Below, piece after piece: positions 7,270-19,461 of a stretch of DNA of 64,000 nucleotides. The position numbers were made by a program, and so were the translations under genes. A model generated the notes under the pieces. That model saw nothing but the letters and a program-made list of their open reading frames with translations, was not told the origin of the DNA and ran no database searches. Position 1 is the first letter of the stretch; every line of letters begins with the position of its first letter. Source of the DNA: Corynebacterium resistens DSM 45100 (GTDB taxonomy: Bacteria; Actinomycetota; Actinomycetes; Mycobacteriales; Mycobacteriaceae); NCBI RefSeq assembly GCF_000177535.2, contig NC_015673.1, positions 2,108,001 through 2,172,000 of the forward strand. The letters are read 5' to 3'.

Positions 7270-8262
7270 TTAGCGAGCGTCGTAGCGCACGTGGATGACA
7301 GCCGCCGGTGGCGCTTCAGGGGTGGCTTGCGCCAAGGAGCGTTCCGTGGTGGCCGCCCATGCGGAGCAGTACAAAACGATGCGCCAAACGAAGTACATCA
7401 GCACCATGATGCCGATGATTGGGCCGAAAGCTGCGCCCGCGGGATTGCTCAATGCGTTGGAGAAGAAGATCGTGGCGAACTGCTTGAATACCTCAAAAGC
7501 CACGGCGCCAATGATGGCGGCGCGGAACACCGAGGGGCGGTCGGTCTTTGTGCGTGGGAGGTAAGCAATCAGCCAAACAAAAACGAGGTAGTTGGCGATG
7601 AGGGCAACAACAAGGGCCACGGCGAAAGTCAGGATGCGGATACCCGGAACTTGTTCGAGGTGAAGGGTTTCCAAGATGCGCATGGTTAACCCAGAGTTAC
7701 CAATGGCGGTAATGGCAAACGCAATGATGAATGCGACCAGCAGGCCGATCAGGCCAATGAAGTCCTTGATCTTCCCGCTCAGGAAGCTTTTCGCCGAACC
7801 CGATACCTTCCACATTGCGGATGCTCCCATACGAAGGTGCGCCATCCACCCCAACCCGGTCCACAGCGCCAACAGCAAACCGATGGAGAACACCGAGCCG
7901 CGCTGATCCACTGCTTGGTGGATTACCTCGGAAAGGGTTTCGCTCATCTTTCCGCCACCAGATTGGGATACCTTATCGACCACTCTATTGAGCAGTTCTT
8001 GATCGCCGGCCAAGACCATCGCAACGATGGAGAAAACCAACATCAAGATGGGGAATAGTGACAGCACGGAAAAGTAGGTGATACCCGCGGCAAACTGATT
8101 ACCGCCCTGTTCTGAGTAGCGCTCTTGCATACGCATGACGTGGTCGAACCACGGCCACTTCTCGCGATATTTATCAATTGCGCCAGGCTCGTCCTGACGG
8201 ACGCGCTCGACACCATAATCGTCGAGGTTGTCCTTATTGGGGTCGGTACTCTTGGTAGCCAC
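7270..8262 (-). CDS. YihY/BrkB-family inner membrane protein
   Basis: A 330-residue membrane protein with a charged N-terminal ~45 residues, then six hydrophobic segments. The first contains the family pattern AAGITYFSVLSLFPILMLVFS; the second region has the RGSVFSIGLLLALWTGLG segment. Family members (formerly called ribonuclease BN) are integral membrane proteins of unsettled function. The start is a GTG at 8262. It follows trpS after about 100 bp and precedes add by 11 bp, in a minus-strand series. Confidence 0.88.
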   Translation of the reverse strand: MATKSTDPNKDNLDDYGVERVRQDEPGAIDKYREKWPWFDHVMRMQERYSEQGGNQFAAGITYFSVLSLFPILMLVFSIVAMVLAGDQELLNRVVDKVSQSGGGKMSETLSEVIHQAVDQRGSVFSIGLLLALWTGLGWMAHLRMGASAMWKVSGSAKSFLSGKIKDFIGLIGLLVAFIIAFAITAIGNSGLTMRILETLHLEQVPGIRILTFAVALVVALIANYLVFVWLIAYLPRTKTDRPSVFRAAIIGAVAFEVFKQFATIFFSNALSNPAGAAFGPIIGIMVLMYFVWRIVLYCSAWAATTERSLAQATPEAPPAAVIHVRYDAR

Positions 8263-8370
8263 TGAAGCGGTCCAGCCTTTCCGTGGTGATTTGAAACGTC
8301 ATTGTGGAGCCTACTAAATCTAGCGGACACGCACCTGCGCGTCTCCCTGAAAAGACCGGATGAATAATCC

Positions 8371-10262
<1,892 letters not shown>

Positions 10263-10303
10263 GGGGCGTACCTTCCTGTGTCAATGAAACCGGTGCCGGC
10301 CGA

Positions 10304-11338
10304 CTATGCGTATTCGACGATGACCGGGGAGTGATCCGACCACCGCAGGTCATAGGAATCCACCCGATCCACCCACGCGTTATCGGCCTCCTGTGCGCGC
10401 TCGAGCATTCCGGCGGTCACCACATGCAGATCTAGTCGCCAACCCGCGTCCGTATCAAAAGCTTGCCCACGGTACGTCCACCACGAGTACGGCCCGTCAG
10501 CTTCTGGGTTAATGCGCCGAACAACGTCAAACCACTGCGGGTTTTCCGGTGCGCCTTCCCGCAGTCGCTGCTGTGCCAACGGGCTGGGAGTGTAGTCAAC
10601 AGCGCCGAAGAAATCGCCGACGCCACCAGCCGGATTTCCCGTGCGCCCTGCATCGGTTTCGTCCCCCACCTGTGAAGCTGAATCCGGCCACACACCTAGG
10701 ATCGAGTCCATGAACGCCCGTTCATCTGGGAGGAATCCCGATTTAGTGCGATTGGTGCGCCAGTTCTTCAAGTCCGCACGGCGGTGGCAGATGTTCCAAT
10801 CGCCCCCGATGATCATGTTTTCCGGTTTGCCGTCCACCGTGCTGGCGGCGCGCTGTTGCATGAAGTGCCCGAATGAATCCAGGAACCGGTATTTCTCGTC
10901 TTGCTTTTCAGTATCCGCTGCACCACTAGGCAAATAGAGGGATGCAACAGTGACTGGCCCAAAACTCGCGTTAACCCGCGCCTCGATGTAACGCCCGGAA
11001 TCATCAAACTCCCGCGCGCCAGGCGAGGCAGTCAGGCCGGCCTGCTCTTCAGCGTGGCCAAACCCGGTCACCACGTGGGTAAGGGGTAGTCGGGATAGGA
11101 TACCGACGCCCGCGCGCCCCTTTGCGGAGGCTTCGGCTTGTGCCAAGTGCCACCCGGCTTCGATGGCCGGAGCCAGCGCTGCCTCGGTTTGCTTTTGGTT
11201 CGCGCGCACTTCCTGCATAAGCACCACATCGGCCCGCGTTTGTTCCAGCCAAGGCAGTATGCCCAAGTTCGTTTCGCTGCGTTGTTTAGCGGCCGCGCGA
11301 ATGCCGTTCACGTTTACCGTTGCCACCGTCAAAGTCAT
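10304..11338 (-). CDS. xth: Exodeoxyribonuclease III (AP endonuclease)
   Basis: An exonuclease III/AP endonuclease of about 344 residues in base excision repair. From the chosen start: TLTVATVNVNGIRAA (metal-binding Asn), ADVVLMQEVRA (Glu ligand), YLPSGA with the active-site Tyr, IIGGDWNICHR (Asp/Asn) and the C-terminal LRWSDHSPVIVEY (catalytic Asp-His). A longer frame exists to 11368, but ATG 11338 has TTGAGG at the right distance and matches the usual family N terminus. The gene is tandem with the TRIC and trpS genes. Confidence 0.92.
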   Translation of the reverse strand: MTLTVATVNVNGIRAAAKQRSETNLGILPWLEQTRADVVLMQEVRANQKQTEAALAPAIEAGWHLAQAEASAKGRAGVGILSRLPLTHVVTGFGHAEEQAGLTASPGAREFDDSGRYIEARVNASFGPVTVASLYLPSGAADTEKQDEKYRFLDSFGHFMQQRAASTVDGKPENMIIGGDWNICHRRADLKNWRTNRTKSGFLPDERAFMDSILGVWPDSASQVGDETDAGRTGNPAGGVGDFFGAVDYTPSPLAQQRLREGAPENPQWFDVVRRINPEADGPYSWWTYRGQAFDTDAGWRLDLHVVTAGMLERAQEADNAWVDRVDSYDLRWSDHSPVIVEYA

Positions 11339-11509
11339 GGCCTCAACCCTACTAAGTGATGACGACACTGCGACAGCGTGGCGTCAAACCGAAGAAAACC
11401 CAATACCTCAGCTAGAAAACGTGATCCCCCATAAGAAAACAGCGAGAAGCCGCGGGCTTAAGAACTGAAGCACCGCCAATGAAGTAGGCGAGGCCGCGGG
11501 GCAGCCCTT

Positions 11510-12775
11510 TTAGGCGCGGGCGAGTTTCCTACGACGCAACAAATAGGTGGGGATCCAGACGACTACACCGCAAGCGGCCATGATGGCACCAGCAATGGCG
11601 GGCGAGGCGTATCCAAAACCGGCCGAGATGACTTGTCCACCGACGAAGGCACCGGCGGCATTCGCGATATTGAGAGCGGAGTGATTAAGGGCTGCTGCGA
11701 GGTTCTGAGCTTCCCCAGCAACGTCCATGAGGCGCATCTGCAAGCTGGGGACGAGAATCGAACCAGACATGCCGACGACACCGAAGGTGACAATCGCCAA
11801 CGGTGCGTTGGAGGAAGCAAAGCGGAAGAACATCAGGATGAAGATCAGCGCGATGAGGACTCCACAGATGGTGTATTCGAGGTTGCGGTCAGCCAAGATG
11901 CCGCCGATATAAGTGCCGATGACCATGCCGATGCCGTAGACCATCAGGGGAATCCACATCAGGTTGGGGTTAAACCCGGCGCGTTCGGTGAGAGTCCAAG
12001 AGATGTAGGTGTAGACGGCAAACATGCCACCAAAACCGACGGTGCCGATAGCCAAGGTCAGCAGAACCTGCGAATTCACGAGTGCCCCGAGCTCCGTGAT
12101 GGGATTCGTAGGAGGCATCAGGGTCATATGCGGAATCGTGAACCACAGGGAGATGAACGTAAACACACCAATCAGCGTGACCAGCAAGAAGGCCAGGTTC
12201 CAGCCGAAAGTTCCACCCAACCATTGGGCGACGGGAACACCGATCACTGTGGCGACGGAAAGCCCCATGCTCACGAGTGCGACAGATTTGCCACGTTGGC
12301 CGGGTGGCGCCATCGAAGCGGTGATCAGCGCGGTGACGGAGAAGTAAGCACCGTGTGGCAGGCCGGCGATAAAGCGCGAAAGGACGAGGAGTTCATAACT
12401 TTGCGTGAACACCGTAAGGCCGTTGCCGATTGTGAAGGCGATCATGAGGATGAGTGCAAGGCGACGACGGGGGATCTTGCCCGTAAGCGTGGTGATGAGT
12501 GGGGCGCCCACAACCACACCGAGGGCGTAGGCCGAAATGATGTGGCCGGCCGTATCCTCTGTGATGTTGAAGTCCGCAGCAATATACTTCAGCAATCCCA
12601 TCGCCACGAACTCGGTGGTTCCAATACCAAAGCCACCTAAAGCCATGGCGAACATAGCGAAGGTTCGGCGACGGGAACCCATCTCGGTTTGCCGAGGGAT
12701 GGGGCGACGAGAAATACGGCCGATTTTTGGCGACGTATCCGCCGGGGACTTGCGGGAAATCTCGGGCTGGGACAT
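11510..12775 (-). CDS. MFS exporter, DHA1 (AraJ/CmlR-like) family
   Basis: A 421-residue transporter with 12 predicted transmembrane helices after a basic, hydrophilic 35-residue N terminus. Helix 1 contains GGFGIGTTEFVAMGLLKYIAAD, the DHA1 pattern of sugar-efflux/chloramphenicol-type exporters. The loop 2-3 motif (GKIPRRRLAL) and LSRFIAGLPHGAYF in helix 4 also fit the family. It probably exports small molecules by proton antiport; the substrate is unknown. It is divergent from icd, with about 170 bp between their starts. Confidence 0.85.
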   Translation of the reverse strand: MSQPEISRKSPADTSPKIGRISRRPIPRQTEMGSRRRTFAMFAMALGGFGIGTTEFVAMGLLKYIAADFNITEDTAGHIISAYALGVVVGAPLITTLTGKIPRRRLALILMIAFTIGNGLTVFTQSYELLVLSRFIAGLPHGAYFSVTALITASMAPPGQRGKSVALVSMGLSVATVIGVPVAQWLGGTFGWNLAFLLVTLIGVFTFISLWFTIPHMTLMPPTNPITELGALVNSQVLLTLAIGTVGFGGMFAVYTYISWTLTERAGFNPNLMWIPLMVYGIGMVIGTYIGGILADRNLEYTICGVLIALIFILMFFRFASSNAPLAIVTFGVVGMSGSILVPSLQMRLMDVAGEAQNLAAALNHSALNIANAAGAFVGGQVISAGFGYASPAIAGAIMAACGVVVWIPTYLLRRRKLARA

Positions 12776-12943
12776 ATGAAAGGCTTACTCCCGGAAAAAA
12801 ATTTATGAAACTATTTGCTGATTCGACCACGACCTAGCCCGCTAACCCGTATCATTCACAGGTTTTGGGTTTGACGTATTGTGGGGAAGGTAAAACGATA
12901 ACACCTGACCGCCTAATTCTGAATGCAGGGAGAAGAACGCCAT

Positions 12944-15160
12944 ATGGCAAAGATCATCTACACCCGCACTGACGAGGCCCCTTTGCTGGCCACGTATTCC
13001 CTCAAGCCGATTGTGGAGGCTTTCGCTGCCACCACTGGCGTTGAGGTTGAGACTCGCGACATTTCTCTCGCTGCCCGTATCCTCGCCGCATTCAACGACA
13101 AGCTGCCTAAGGATCAGCAGGTAAATGACGCTCTTCACGAGCTCGGCGAACTGGCCAAGACTCCTGACGCCAACATCGTTAAGCTGCCCAACATCTCTGC
13201 CTCTGTTCCTCAGCTGAAGGCTGCCATCGCGGAGCTGCAGAAGGCCGGATACGATCTGCCGGATTACCCGGCTGAGCCTTCCACCGATGAGGAGAAGGAC
13301 GCTCGCGTTCGCTACGACTCGGTGAAGGGGTCCGCAGTGAACCCAGTGCTGCGTGAGGGCAACTCCGATCGTCGCGCGCCCAAAGCCGTAAAGAACTTTG
13401 TTCGCAAGCACCCCCACTCCATGGGTGAGTGGTCCGCTGATTCCAAGACCAACGTCGCAACCATGGAGGCTGACGACTTCCGCCACAATGAGCAGTCAGT
13501 CATCATGCCGGAAGACGATACCTTGCGCTTCCAGCTAGTTCGCCCTAATGGCGAGACCGAGGTTCTGAAGGAAGAACTTCCTGTCCTCAAGAACGAGATC
13601 GTGGATGCCACCGTTCTGCGCGCGGAAGCCCTCGATACTTTCCTGCGTGCGCAGGTTGCCCGAGCGAAGGCAGAAGGTGTGCTGTTTTCCGTGCACCTGA
13701 AGGCCACGATGATGAAGGTTTCCGATCCGATCATCTTCGGACACGCCGTACGCGCTTACTTCTCTGAGGTATTCAATGAATACGGCGAAGAGCTGCTGGC
13801 CGCCGGCCTCAACGGTGAAAACGGCTTGGGCGCAATCCTCGATGGTCTGGATGCGTTGGAGCATGGCACGGAGATCCGCGAGGCTATCGAAAAGACTCTC
13901 AAGGATGGCGCTGACTTAGCCATGGTGGATTCCGATAACGGCATCACCAACCTGCATGTCCCTTCCGATGTGATTGTGGATGCGTCCATGCCGGCCATGA
14001 TCCGCAACTCTGGTCAGATGTGGAACGCTGAGGGCAACACGCAGGACACGCTGGCAGTTCTGCCCGATTCCTCCTACTCTGAGATCTACCAAGTTGTGCT
14101 GGATGATTGCCGTAAGAATGGTGCCTTCGACCCCACGACCATGGGCACCGTTCCAAACGTTGGCTTGATGGCGCAAAAGGCCGAGGAGTACGGCTCACAC
14201 GACAAGACCTTCAAGATCGAACATGAGGGCCGTGTTCAGGTCTTGAACTCCGCCGGTGAAGTGCTGATGGAGCACGAGGTTTCCGAGGGCGACATCTGGC
14301 GCGCTTGCCAGGCCAAGGACATCCCGGTTCAAGACTGGGTGAAGCTGGCTGTTACCCGCGCTTCCGCTACGAAGGCTCCCGCGGTGTTCTGGTTGGATCC
14401 AGAGCGCGCTCACGACCGCAACGTGATCGAGCAGGTGAAGAAGTACCTCGGCGATCACGATACCGAGGGCTTGGACATCCGCATCATGAGCCCAACTGAG
14501 GCCTGCCAATTCTCTCTGGATCGCATCCGAGCTGGCGAAGATACTATCTCGGTCACCGGTAATGTTCTGCGCGACTACCTCACTGACCTCTTCCCCATCA
14601 TGGAGCTGGGCACGTCTGCGAAAATGCTGTCCATCGTTCCACTGATCGCCGGCGGAGGCCTGTTCGAGACCGGTGCTGGCGGCTCTGCCCCAAAGCACGT
14701 TCAGCAGGTTCAGAAGGAAAACCACCTGCGCTGGGATTCGCTAGGCGAGTTCCTCGCCCTGGCAGAGTCCCTTCGCAAGCTGGCCGAGACCGATGACAAC
14801 CCACGCACCCCGATCTTGGGCGATGCGCTAGATGTTGCCACCGAGAAGGTTCTGGAAGAGGGCAAGTCCCCCTCCCGCAAGGTTGGTGAGATCGACAACC
14901 GTGGCTCCCACTTCTACTTGGCCATGTACTGGGCTCGCGAACTGGCAAACCAGGATCGCGACGCAGAGTTGGCGAAGGTCTTCGCCCCTGTAGCCGATGC
15001 TTTGGAGGACAAGGAGGCCGAGATCTCCCAGAAACTCATCGACGTGCAGGGTTCCCCTGCCGACTTGGGTGGCTACTACTGGCTGGATGACGAAAAGGTC
15101 AACAAGGTCATGCGCCCATCCGAGGTCTTCAACGAGATCATCGATTCTCTGAAGAAATAA
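12944..15160 (+). CDS. icd: Monomeric NADP-dependent isocitrate dehydrogenase
   Basis: The large monomeric isocitrate dehydrogenase (738 residues from the chosen ATG), which makes 2-oxoglutarate and NADPH in the TCA cycle. From memory the sequence aligns end to end with the C. glutamicum enzyme: [39 protein letters not shown] (substrate loop), [30 protein letters not shown] and [13 protein letters not shown]. The start at 12944 has GGGAGAAG upstream; a frame from 12923 adds only seven residues. A TTGACG at 12871 may be the -35. The monomeric form is characteristic of corynebacteria and a minority of other bacteria. The gene ends in a strong terminator. Confidence 0.96.
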   Translation: MAKIIYTRTDEAPLLATYSLKPIVEAFAATTGVEVETRDISLAARILAAFNDKLPKDQQVNDALHELGELAKTPDANIVKLPNISASVPQLKAAIAELQKAGYDLPDYPAEPSTDEEKDARVRYDSVKGSAVNPVLREGNSDRRAPKAVKNFVRKHPHSMGEWSADSKTNVATMEADDFRHNEQSVIMPEDDTLRFQLVRPNGETEVLKEELPVLKNEIVDATVLRAEALDTFLRAQVARAKAEGVLFSVHLKATMMKVSDPIIFGHAVRAYFSEVFNEYGEELLAAGLNGENGLGAILDGLDALEHGTEIREAIEKTLKDGADLAMVDSDNGITNLHVPSDVIVDASMPAMIRNSGQMWNAEGNTQDTLAVLPDSSYSEIYQVVLDDCRKNGAFDPTTMGTVPNVGLMAQKAEEYGSHDKTFKIEHEGRVQVLNSAGEVLMEHEVSEGDIWRACQAKDIPVQDWVKLAVTRASATKAPAVFWLDPERAHDRNVIEQVKKYLGDHDTEGLDIRIMSPTEACQFSLDRIRAGEDTISVTGNVLRDYLTDLFPIMELGTSAKMLSIVPLIAGGGLFETGAGGSAPKHVQQVQKENHLRWDSLGEFLALAESLRKLAETDDNPRTPILGDALDVATEKVLEEGKSPSRKVGEIDNRGSHFYLAMYWARELANQDRDAELAKVFAPVADALEDKEAEISQKLIDVQGSPADLGGYYWLDDEKVNKVMRPSEVFNEIIDSLKK

Positions 15161-15223
15161 CCCCCTGAGGACGGTTTTTGAAGGTCTCGAGGGCGCCACT
15201 CCTCTTGCGCCTTAGATGAAAGA

Positions 15224-15265
15224 AACCGGTGGGCGGCACCTCAATTGAGGTGCTGCCCACCGGTT
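15224..15265 (+). terminator. Strong, probably bidirectional terminator after icd and sucD
   Basis: AACCGGTGGGCGGCACCTC pairs with GAGGTGCTGCCCACCGGTT (one mismatch) around an AATT loop, followed by TTTT on the plus strand and A-rich sequence before it. It lies between the convergent icd (+) and sucD (-) genes. Confidence 0.8.
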
Positions 15266-15353
15266 TTCGCCTAGTTAGAGGCCCAACAATCAAACTGGGA
15301 AAGCTTCCAAGAAAAGTTCCCTGCCCTCGGCCTAGGCGCCCCTTGAAGGCTCT

Positions 15354-16241
15354 TTAGCCCTTGACGGCCTCGCGCAGCAGGTTAGCCGCTTCGGTTGGGG
15401 TCTTTCCAACCTTCACACCAGCTGCCTCGAGAGCTTCCTTCTTGCCCTCTGCGGTGCCACTGCCACCGGAGACAATAGCGCCTGCGTGCCCCATCGTCTT
15501 GCCCTCGGGGGCCGTGAAGCCTGCGATGTAAGCGACGACCGGCTTGGTCACGTTGTCATTGATGTACTCCGCGGCGAATTCCTCGGCGTCGCCACCGATT
15601 TCACCGATCATGATGATCGCGTCCGTATCTGGGTCTTCTTGGAAGGCCTCGATAGCGTTGATGTGAGTAGTGCCGATGATTGGGTCGCCACCGATACCGA
15701 TGGCGGTGGAAAATCCGAGGTCACGCAACTCGTACATCATCTGATAGGTCAGGGTGCCAGACTTGGAAACCAAGCCGATTCGGCCCTTATTGGGGGCAGT
15801 TTCGGCGGGGATGATACCCACGTTGGTCTGCTCCGGGCTGATGATTCCCGGGCAGTTCGGACCAATAATGCGGGTCTTGCCAGACTGACGGGCCCGTGCG
15901 AAGAACTCTGCAGTGTCCTTCACCGGAACTCCTTCGGTAATGCAAACAACCAGTGGAATCTCGGCCTCAATGGCTTCAACCATTGCAGACTTTGTGAAAG
16001 CAGCCGGAACGAATACCACGGAAACGTTCGCGCCTGTCTCCTTCACAGCATCCGCCACCGAACCGAAAACTGGAACGGACTTGCCGCCTTCGAATTCAAC
16101 AGAGGTACCAGCTTTCTTCGGATTCACACCACCGACGATGTTTGAACCGGAGTTCAACATGCGCTGAGTGTGCTTGCGCCCCTCAGAGCCGGTCATACCC
16201 TGGACGATGATCTTGGAATCGGAGTTAACGAAAATGGCCAT
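15354..16241 (-). CDS. sucD: Succinate-CoA ligase, alpha subunit
   Basis: The 295-residue alpha subunit of succinyl-CoA synthetase, which interconverts succinyl-CoA and succinate with substrate-level phosphorylation in the TCA cycle. Visible motifs: [16 protein letters not shown] (CoA binding), [35 protein letters not shown], and the phospho-His region [20 protein letters not shown] near residue 250. It starts 35 bp after the end of sucC with AAAGGA upstream; the two form one operon. Confidence 0.96.
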   Translation of the reverse strand: MAIFVNSDSKIIVQGMTGSEGRKHTQRMLNSGSNIVGGVNPKKAGTSVEFEGGKSVPVFGSVADAVKETGANVSVVFVPAAFTKSAMVEAIEAEIPLVVCITEGVPVKDTAEFFARARQSGKTRIIGPNCPGIISPEQTNVGIIPAETAPNKGRIGLVSKSGTLTYQMMYELRDLGFSTAIGIGGDPIIGTTHINAIEAFQEDPDTDAIIMIGEIGGDAEEFAAEYINDNVTKPVVAYIAGFTAPEGKTMGHAGAIVSGGSGTAEGKKEALEAAGVKVGKTPTEAANLLREAVKG

Positions 16242-16276
16242 AGTTCTAGGTGATCCTTTCCTTCGTCGAGGGTGAG

Positions 16277-17482
16277 TTATGCCTGGCCCGCTGGGGCGCC
16301 AGCGCCGGCCTGGTGGGCAATTTCTGCAGCGCGGCGCGCGGCGTCATCCATAGAGCCAACCATTTCCACACGTGGAAGGTTCGCTTCCTCAAGAATCCTG
16401 CGACCCAGGTCAGCGTTGTTGCCGTCGAGGCGAACAACGAGAGGCTTGGGCTCGACCCCCTGGTCAGCAAGAATCTTGAAGGCATTGACGATACCGTTGG
16501 CGACCTCGTCACACGCGGTGATGCCACCGAAGACGTTGACGAACACGCTCTTGACCTGCTCATCGCCTAGGATCACGCCGAGGCCATTCGCCATCACCTC
16601 AGCACTTGCACCACCGCCGATATCCAGGAAGTTTGCCGGCGCTGGCTTAGAATCGAACTCCTCGCCCGCATAGGCAACAACGTCCAAGGTGGACATCACA
16701 AGGCCGGCGCCGTTGCCGATCACGCCGACATTACCGTCCAGCTTGACGTAGTTGAGATCCAGCTCCTTGGCCTTGAGCTCCAGCGGGTCGGAGGAGGAAG
16801 GATCGGCCAGCTTGGCGTGCTCTGGGTGCCGGAATTCCGCGTTATCGTCCAAAGAAACCTTGCCGTCCAGAGCAATGATCCGACCGTCCCCGGTCTTCAC
16901 CAGTGGGTTGACCTCCACTAAGCTGGCGTCCTCTTCGGAATACACCTTGTACAGGGTTTGCATGACTGGAACAATTTTGTCAATGTCCTCGCCCGTCATC
17001 CCGCCCTGCTCAGCGATCTCGCGTGCAATCTCTTCAGTCAATCCCTCTAGGGCAGTGAAGTTACGACGAACCAGCGCTTCCGGTTTCTCCACCGCCAGTT
17101 TCTCGATCTCTACACCGCCTTCCTTAGAGAACATCGCAAGGTAGCGGCGACGCGTGCGGTCCAGCAAGATGGAGAAGTAGTACTCCTCCGCGATGTCTGC
17201 CCCCTCCGCGATCATGACCTTCCGAACCGTGTGGCCCTTGATATCCATACCCAGGATCTGCTCGGCATGCTGCGCTGCTTCCTCCGGGCTCTTGGCTAGC
17301 TTCACACCGCCCGCCTTGCCACGGCCACCGGTCTTGACCTGTGCTTTAACCACGACTACTGGGGTTCCCAGCTCAGTGGCAGCCTCCTTGGCCTGTTCTG
17401 GAGTGGTTGCTACTTTCGCGCGCAACACAGGCACACCGTGCGCCTCGAAGATGTCACGGGCTTGGTATTCGTAAAGATCCAC
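16277..17482 (-). CDS. sucC: Succinate-CoA ligase, beta subunit
   Basis: The 401-residue beta subunit of succinyl-CoA synthetase. It carries an ATP-grasp domain ([19 protein letters not shown] at the N terminus, [18 protein letters not shown] at about 45-62, VEVNPLV at about 203) and a C-terminal ligase-CoA domain with [21 protein letters not shown] and [14 protein letters not shown]. It supplies nucleotide binding and the specificity for ADP/GDP. It is first gene of sucCD, with a ~620-bp gap to the divergent metY. Confidence 0.96.
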   Translation of the reverse strand: MDLYEYQARDIFEAHGVPVLRAKVATTPEQAKEAATELGTPVVVVKAQVKTGGRGKAGGVKLAKSPEEAAQHAEQILGMDIKGHTVRKVMIAEGADIAEEYYFSILLDRTRRRYLAMFSKEGGVEIEKLAVEKPEALVRRNFTALEGLTEEIAREIAEQGGMTGEDIDKIVPVMQTLYKVYSEEDASLVEVNPLVKTGDGRIIALDGKVSLDDNAEFRHPEHAKLADPSSSDPLELKAKELDLNYVKLDGNVGVIGNGAGLVMSTLDVVAYAGEEFDSKPAPANFLDIGGGASAEVMANGLGVILGDEQVKSVFVNVFGGITACDEVANGIVNAFKILADQGVEPKPLVVRLDGNNADLGRRILEEANLPRVEMVGSMDDAARRAAEIAHQAGAGAPAGQA

Positions 17483-17539
17483 GTTGTCTCCATAGGGGGT
17501 TTGACTGCGTATTCTTTGCGGTTACCGTCCTATGGCCTC

Positions 17540-17554
17540 TTTTTACCGACGCCA
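17540..17554. repeat. Copy of the dispersed motif TTTTTACCGACGCCA
   Basis: A 15-base sequence in the sucC/metY gap that occurs again, base for base, at 22089-22103 upstream of folD. Related T-rich-CGACGCCAC elements occur in at least six further intergenic gaps; see findings. Confidence 0.6.
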
Positions 17555-17823
17555 AGGTGTGCAACAGGCAGAGGCCAACGGCTCGGTCCAAGTTCCCAGC
17601 GTACAGACTTTTTGTATAAGTGCTTCCTAGCTCTTGGAGCACGCCGTAATTGGATGGCGAGAAACCCACATGACGTGTCGGCGCTGGCCGCCGTATTCCG
17701 AACCGACGGTTGGGGCACAGCACACCACATTGTGTGTTTCATGAAATTCGATGGACTTGTTGATCGCAAGGCAGAGCCCAGAAGACAGCTTGGTCTACAT
17801 CAAGATCAGCTCCGAAAATACCC

Positions 17824-17917
17824 AAAACAGACCAAGCGGTTCAAAATTCATATGCCTACCGACGTGCATGTTTATCCAAAACTGGCGAAAAAATAGACAG
17901 AGCGGTTTACAATCCAT
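17824..17917 (+). promoter_or_regulatory. Duplicated operator-promoter element upstream of metY
   Basis: Two 28-bp copies (17824-17851 and 17890-17917) match at 22 of 28 positions, 66 bp apart. Each contains (C/T)AGAC-N6-GTT(C/T)A followed by an AT-rich TxCAAT/CAAAAT -10-like segment. The rest of the 619-bp gap 17483-18101 holds the start region of sucC and no convincing gene. Confidence 0.5.
17894..17909 (+). promoter_or_regulatory. Candidate McbR operator for metYX
   Basis: TAGAC-AGAGCG-GTTTA matches 9 of 10 positions of the McbR operator TAGAC-N6-GTCTA, the site used in C. glutamicum to repress methionine and sulfur genes in response to S-adenosylhomocysteine. It overlaps a TACAAT -10-like hexamer at 17908-17913. 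A weaker copy is at 17828-17843 (CAGAC-N6-GTTCA). Confidence 0.55.
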
Positions 17918-18101
17918 CCCATGCGGGCTAAAGTCGCTCACCAACCGGGCCGAAGCATCTTGCGAACGATTAACAGACACACCCTGCCACCCAAGGAAGG
18001 GAACCAGCTGCACGCCAGCAGCTTTTGCCTCTACCGCCGTGCGTGATGCTTCTTGAAGCCCCGCGAAAACACGAAAAACCAAAGAGAATCGAGACCCACT
18101 C

Positions 18102-19427
18102 ATGCCAACCAAGTACGACAACTCAGCAGCCGATAACTGGGGCTTCGCCACCCGTCAGATCCACGCCGGCCAACCAGTGGACGCCACGGGTGCACGCAAC
18201 CTGCCCATTCACTTTTCCTCCTCTTTCGTGTTCGATTCCGCCGAGCACGCCAAGGAACGCTTCGCACTGGAGGACCTGGGCCCCGTTTACTCCCGTCTCA
18301 CCAACCCCACCGTGGAGGTTCTAGAAAACCGCATCGCTTCCCTCGAAGGTGGCGTGCACGCTGTTGCCTTCGCCTCCGGCCAGGCCGCGGAAACCGCTGC
18401 GATTTTAAACCTCGCCCAAGCAGGCGATCACATCGTTGCTTCCCCGCGCCTGTACGGCGGCACCGAAACCCTACTGCTGGTTACTTTGCCGAAATTGGGC
18501 ATTACCACCACGTTTGTCGAAAACCCCGATGATCCCGAGTCATGGCAGGCAGCGGTGGAAGACAATACCGTCGCCTTCTACGGCGAGACCTTCGCCAACC
18601 CACAGGCCGATGTTTTGGACATCCCCGCCATTGCCGAGGTTGCCCACAAGAACAACGTGCCGTTAATCGTGGACAACACCCTGGCCACCGCTGCCCTAGT
18701 ACGCCCCCTCGATCTGGGCGCTGACGTCGTAGTGAACTCCCTGACGAAGTTTTACACCGGCAATGGCTCCGCACTCGGTGGCATCTTAGTTGACGGTGGC
18801 AAGTTCGATTGGACCCAGGAACGTGGCGGCAAGCCCGTCTTCCCCGGTTTCGTCACCCCAGATCCGGCCTACCACGGCTTGAAGTACGCGGACCTCGGCC
18901 CAGCGGCCTTCGGTCTGAAGGCTCGCGTCGGTCTGCTGCGCGATACCGGCGCTACCCTGTCCGCCTTCAACGCGTGGATTTCCACCCAAGGCCTAGACAC
19001 GCTTTCCTTGCGCGTGCGCAAGCACAACGAAAATGCCAAGCAGGTGGCCGAATTCCTCGCGGACCACGATAAGGTTGCCAAGGTCAATTACGCCGGCCTA
19101 CCCAACAGCCCGTGGTACCCCACGAAGGAAAAGTTGGGCCTCGAGTTCACGGGCGCTGTCCTATCCTTCGACCTCAACACCGGTGATGCCGATCCGAAGG
19201 AAACCGCCTGGAAATTCATCGATTCCCTCAAGCTGCACTCCAACCTGGCCAACGTCGGTGACGTACGCTCCCTCGTGGTCCACCCAGCAACCACCACCCA
19301 CTCGCAATCCACCGAGGAAAACCTGCTTAACGCGGGGATCTCCCAAGCCACGGTGCGCCTTTCCGTCGGCATTGAGGACATCGATGACATCCTCGACGAC
19401 CTGCGCCAAGCATTCGATGCTATCTAG
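18102..19427 (+). CDS. metY: O-acetylhomoserine sulfhydrylase
   Basis: A PLP-dependent enzyme of 441 residues (Cys/Met metabolism family) that makes homocysteine directly from O-acetylhomoserine and sulfide. Motifs: FATRQIHAGQ at the N terminus, YSRLTNPTVEVLENRIASLEGG, FASGQAAETAAI, VDNTLATAALVRPLDLGADVVVNSLTKFYTGNG (PLP-binding Lys in SLTKF, about residue 213), and the C-terminal SLVVHPATTTHSQ. Length and motifs are typical for MetY rather than MetB. It is followed by metX after 34 bp, as in C. glutamicum, and preceded by McbR-type operators. The leader is long (about 190 bases from the candidate -10). Confidence 0.95.
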   Translation: MPTKYDNSAADNWGFATRQIHAGQPVDATGARNLPIHFSSSFVFDSAEHAKERFALEDLGPVYSRLTNPTVEVLENRIASLEGGVHAVAFASGQAAETAAILNLAQAGDHIVASPRLYGGTETLLLVTLPKLGITTTFVENPDDPESWQAAVEDNTVAFYGETFANPQADVLDIPAIAEVAHKNNVPLIVDNTLATAALVRPLDLGADVVVNSLTKFYTGNGSALGGILVDGGKFDWTQERGGKPVFPGFVTPDPAYHGLKYADLGPAAFGLKARVGLLRDTGATLSAFNAWISTQGLDTLSLRVRKHNENAKQVAEFLADHDKVAKVNYAGLPNSPWYPTKEKLGLEFTGAVLSFDLNTGDADPKETAWKFIDSLKLHSNLANVGDVRSLVVHPATTTHSQSTEENLLNAGISQATVRLSVGIEDIDDILDDLRQAFDAI

Positions 19428-19461
19428 CCACCCACCCCACTAACCTCACCTTGCCACGATC

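Noticed and set aside
11633..12640. A 335-codon plus-strand frame
   Set aside because: Antisense to the MFS transporter gene with a composition typical of a shadow frame (His, Gln, Asp, Gly runs).
17438..18151. Open frames of 118-152 codons on both strands in the sucC/metY gap
   Set aside because: No ribosome binding site, no family similarity, and they overlap the McbR-type operators and promoter elements.
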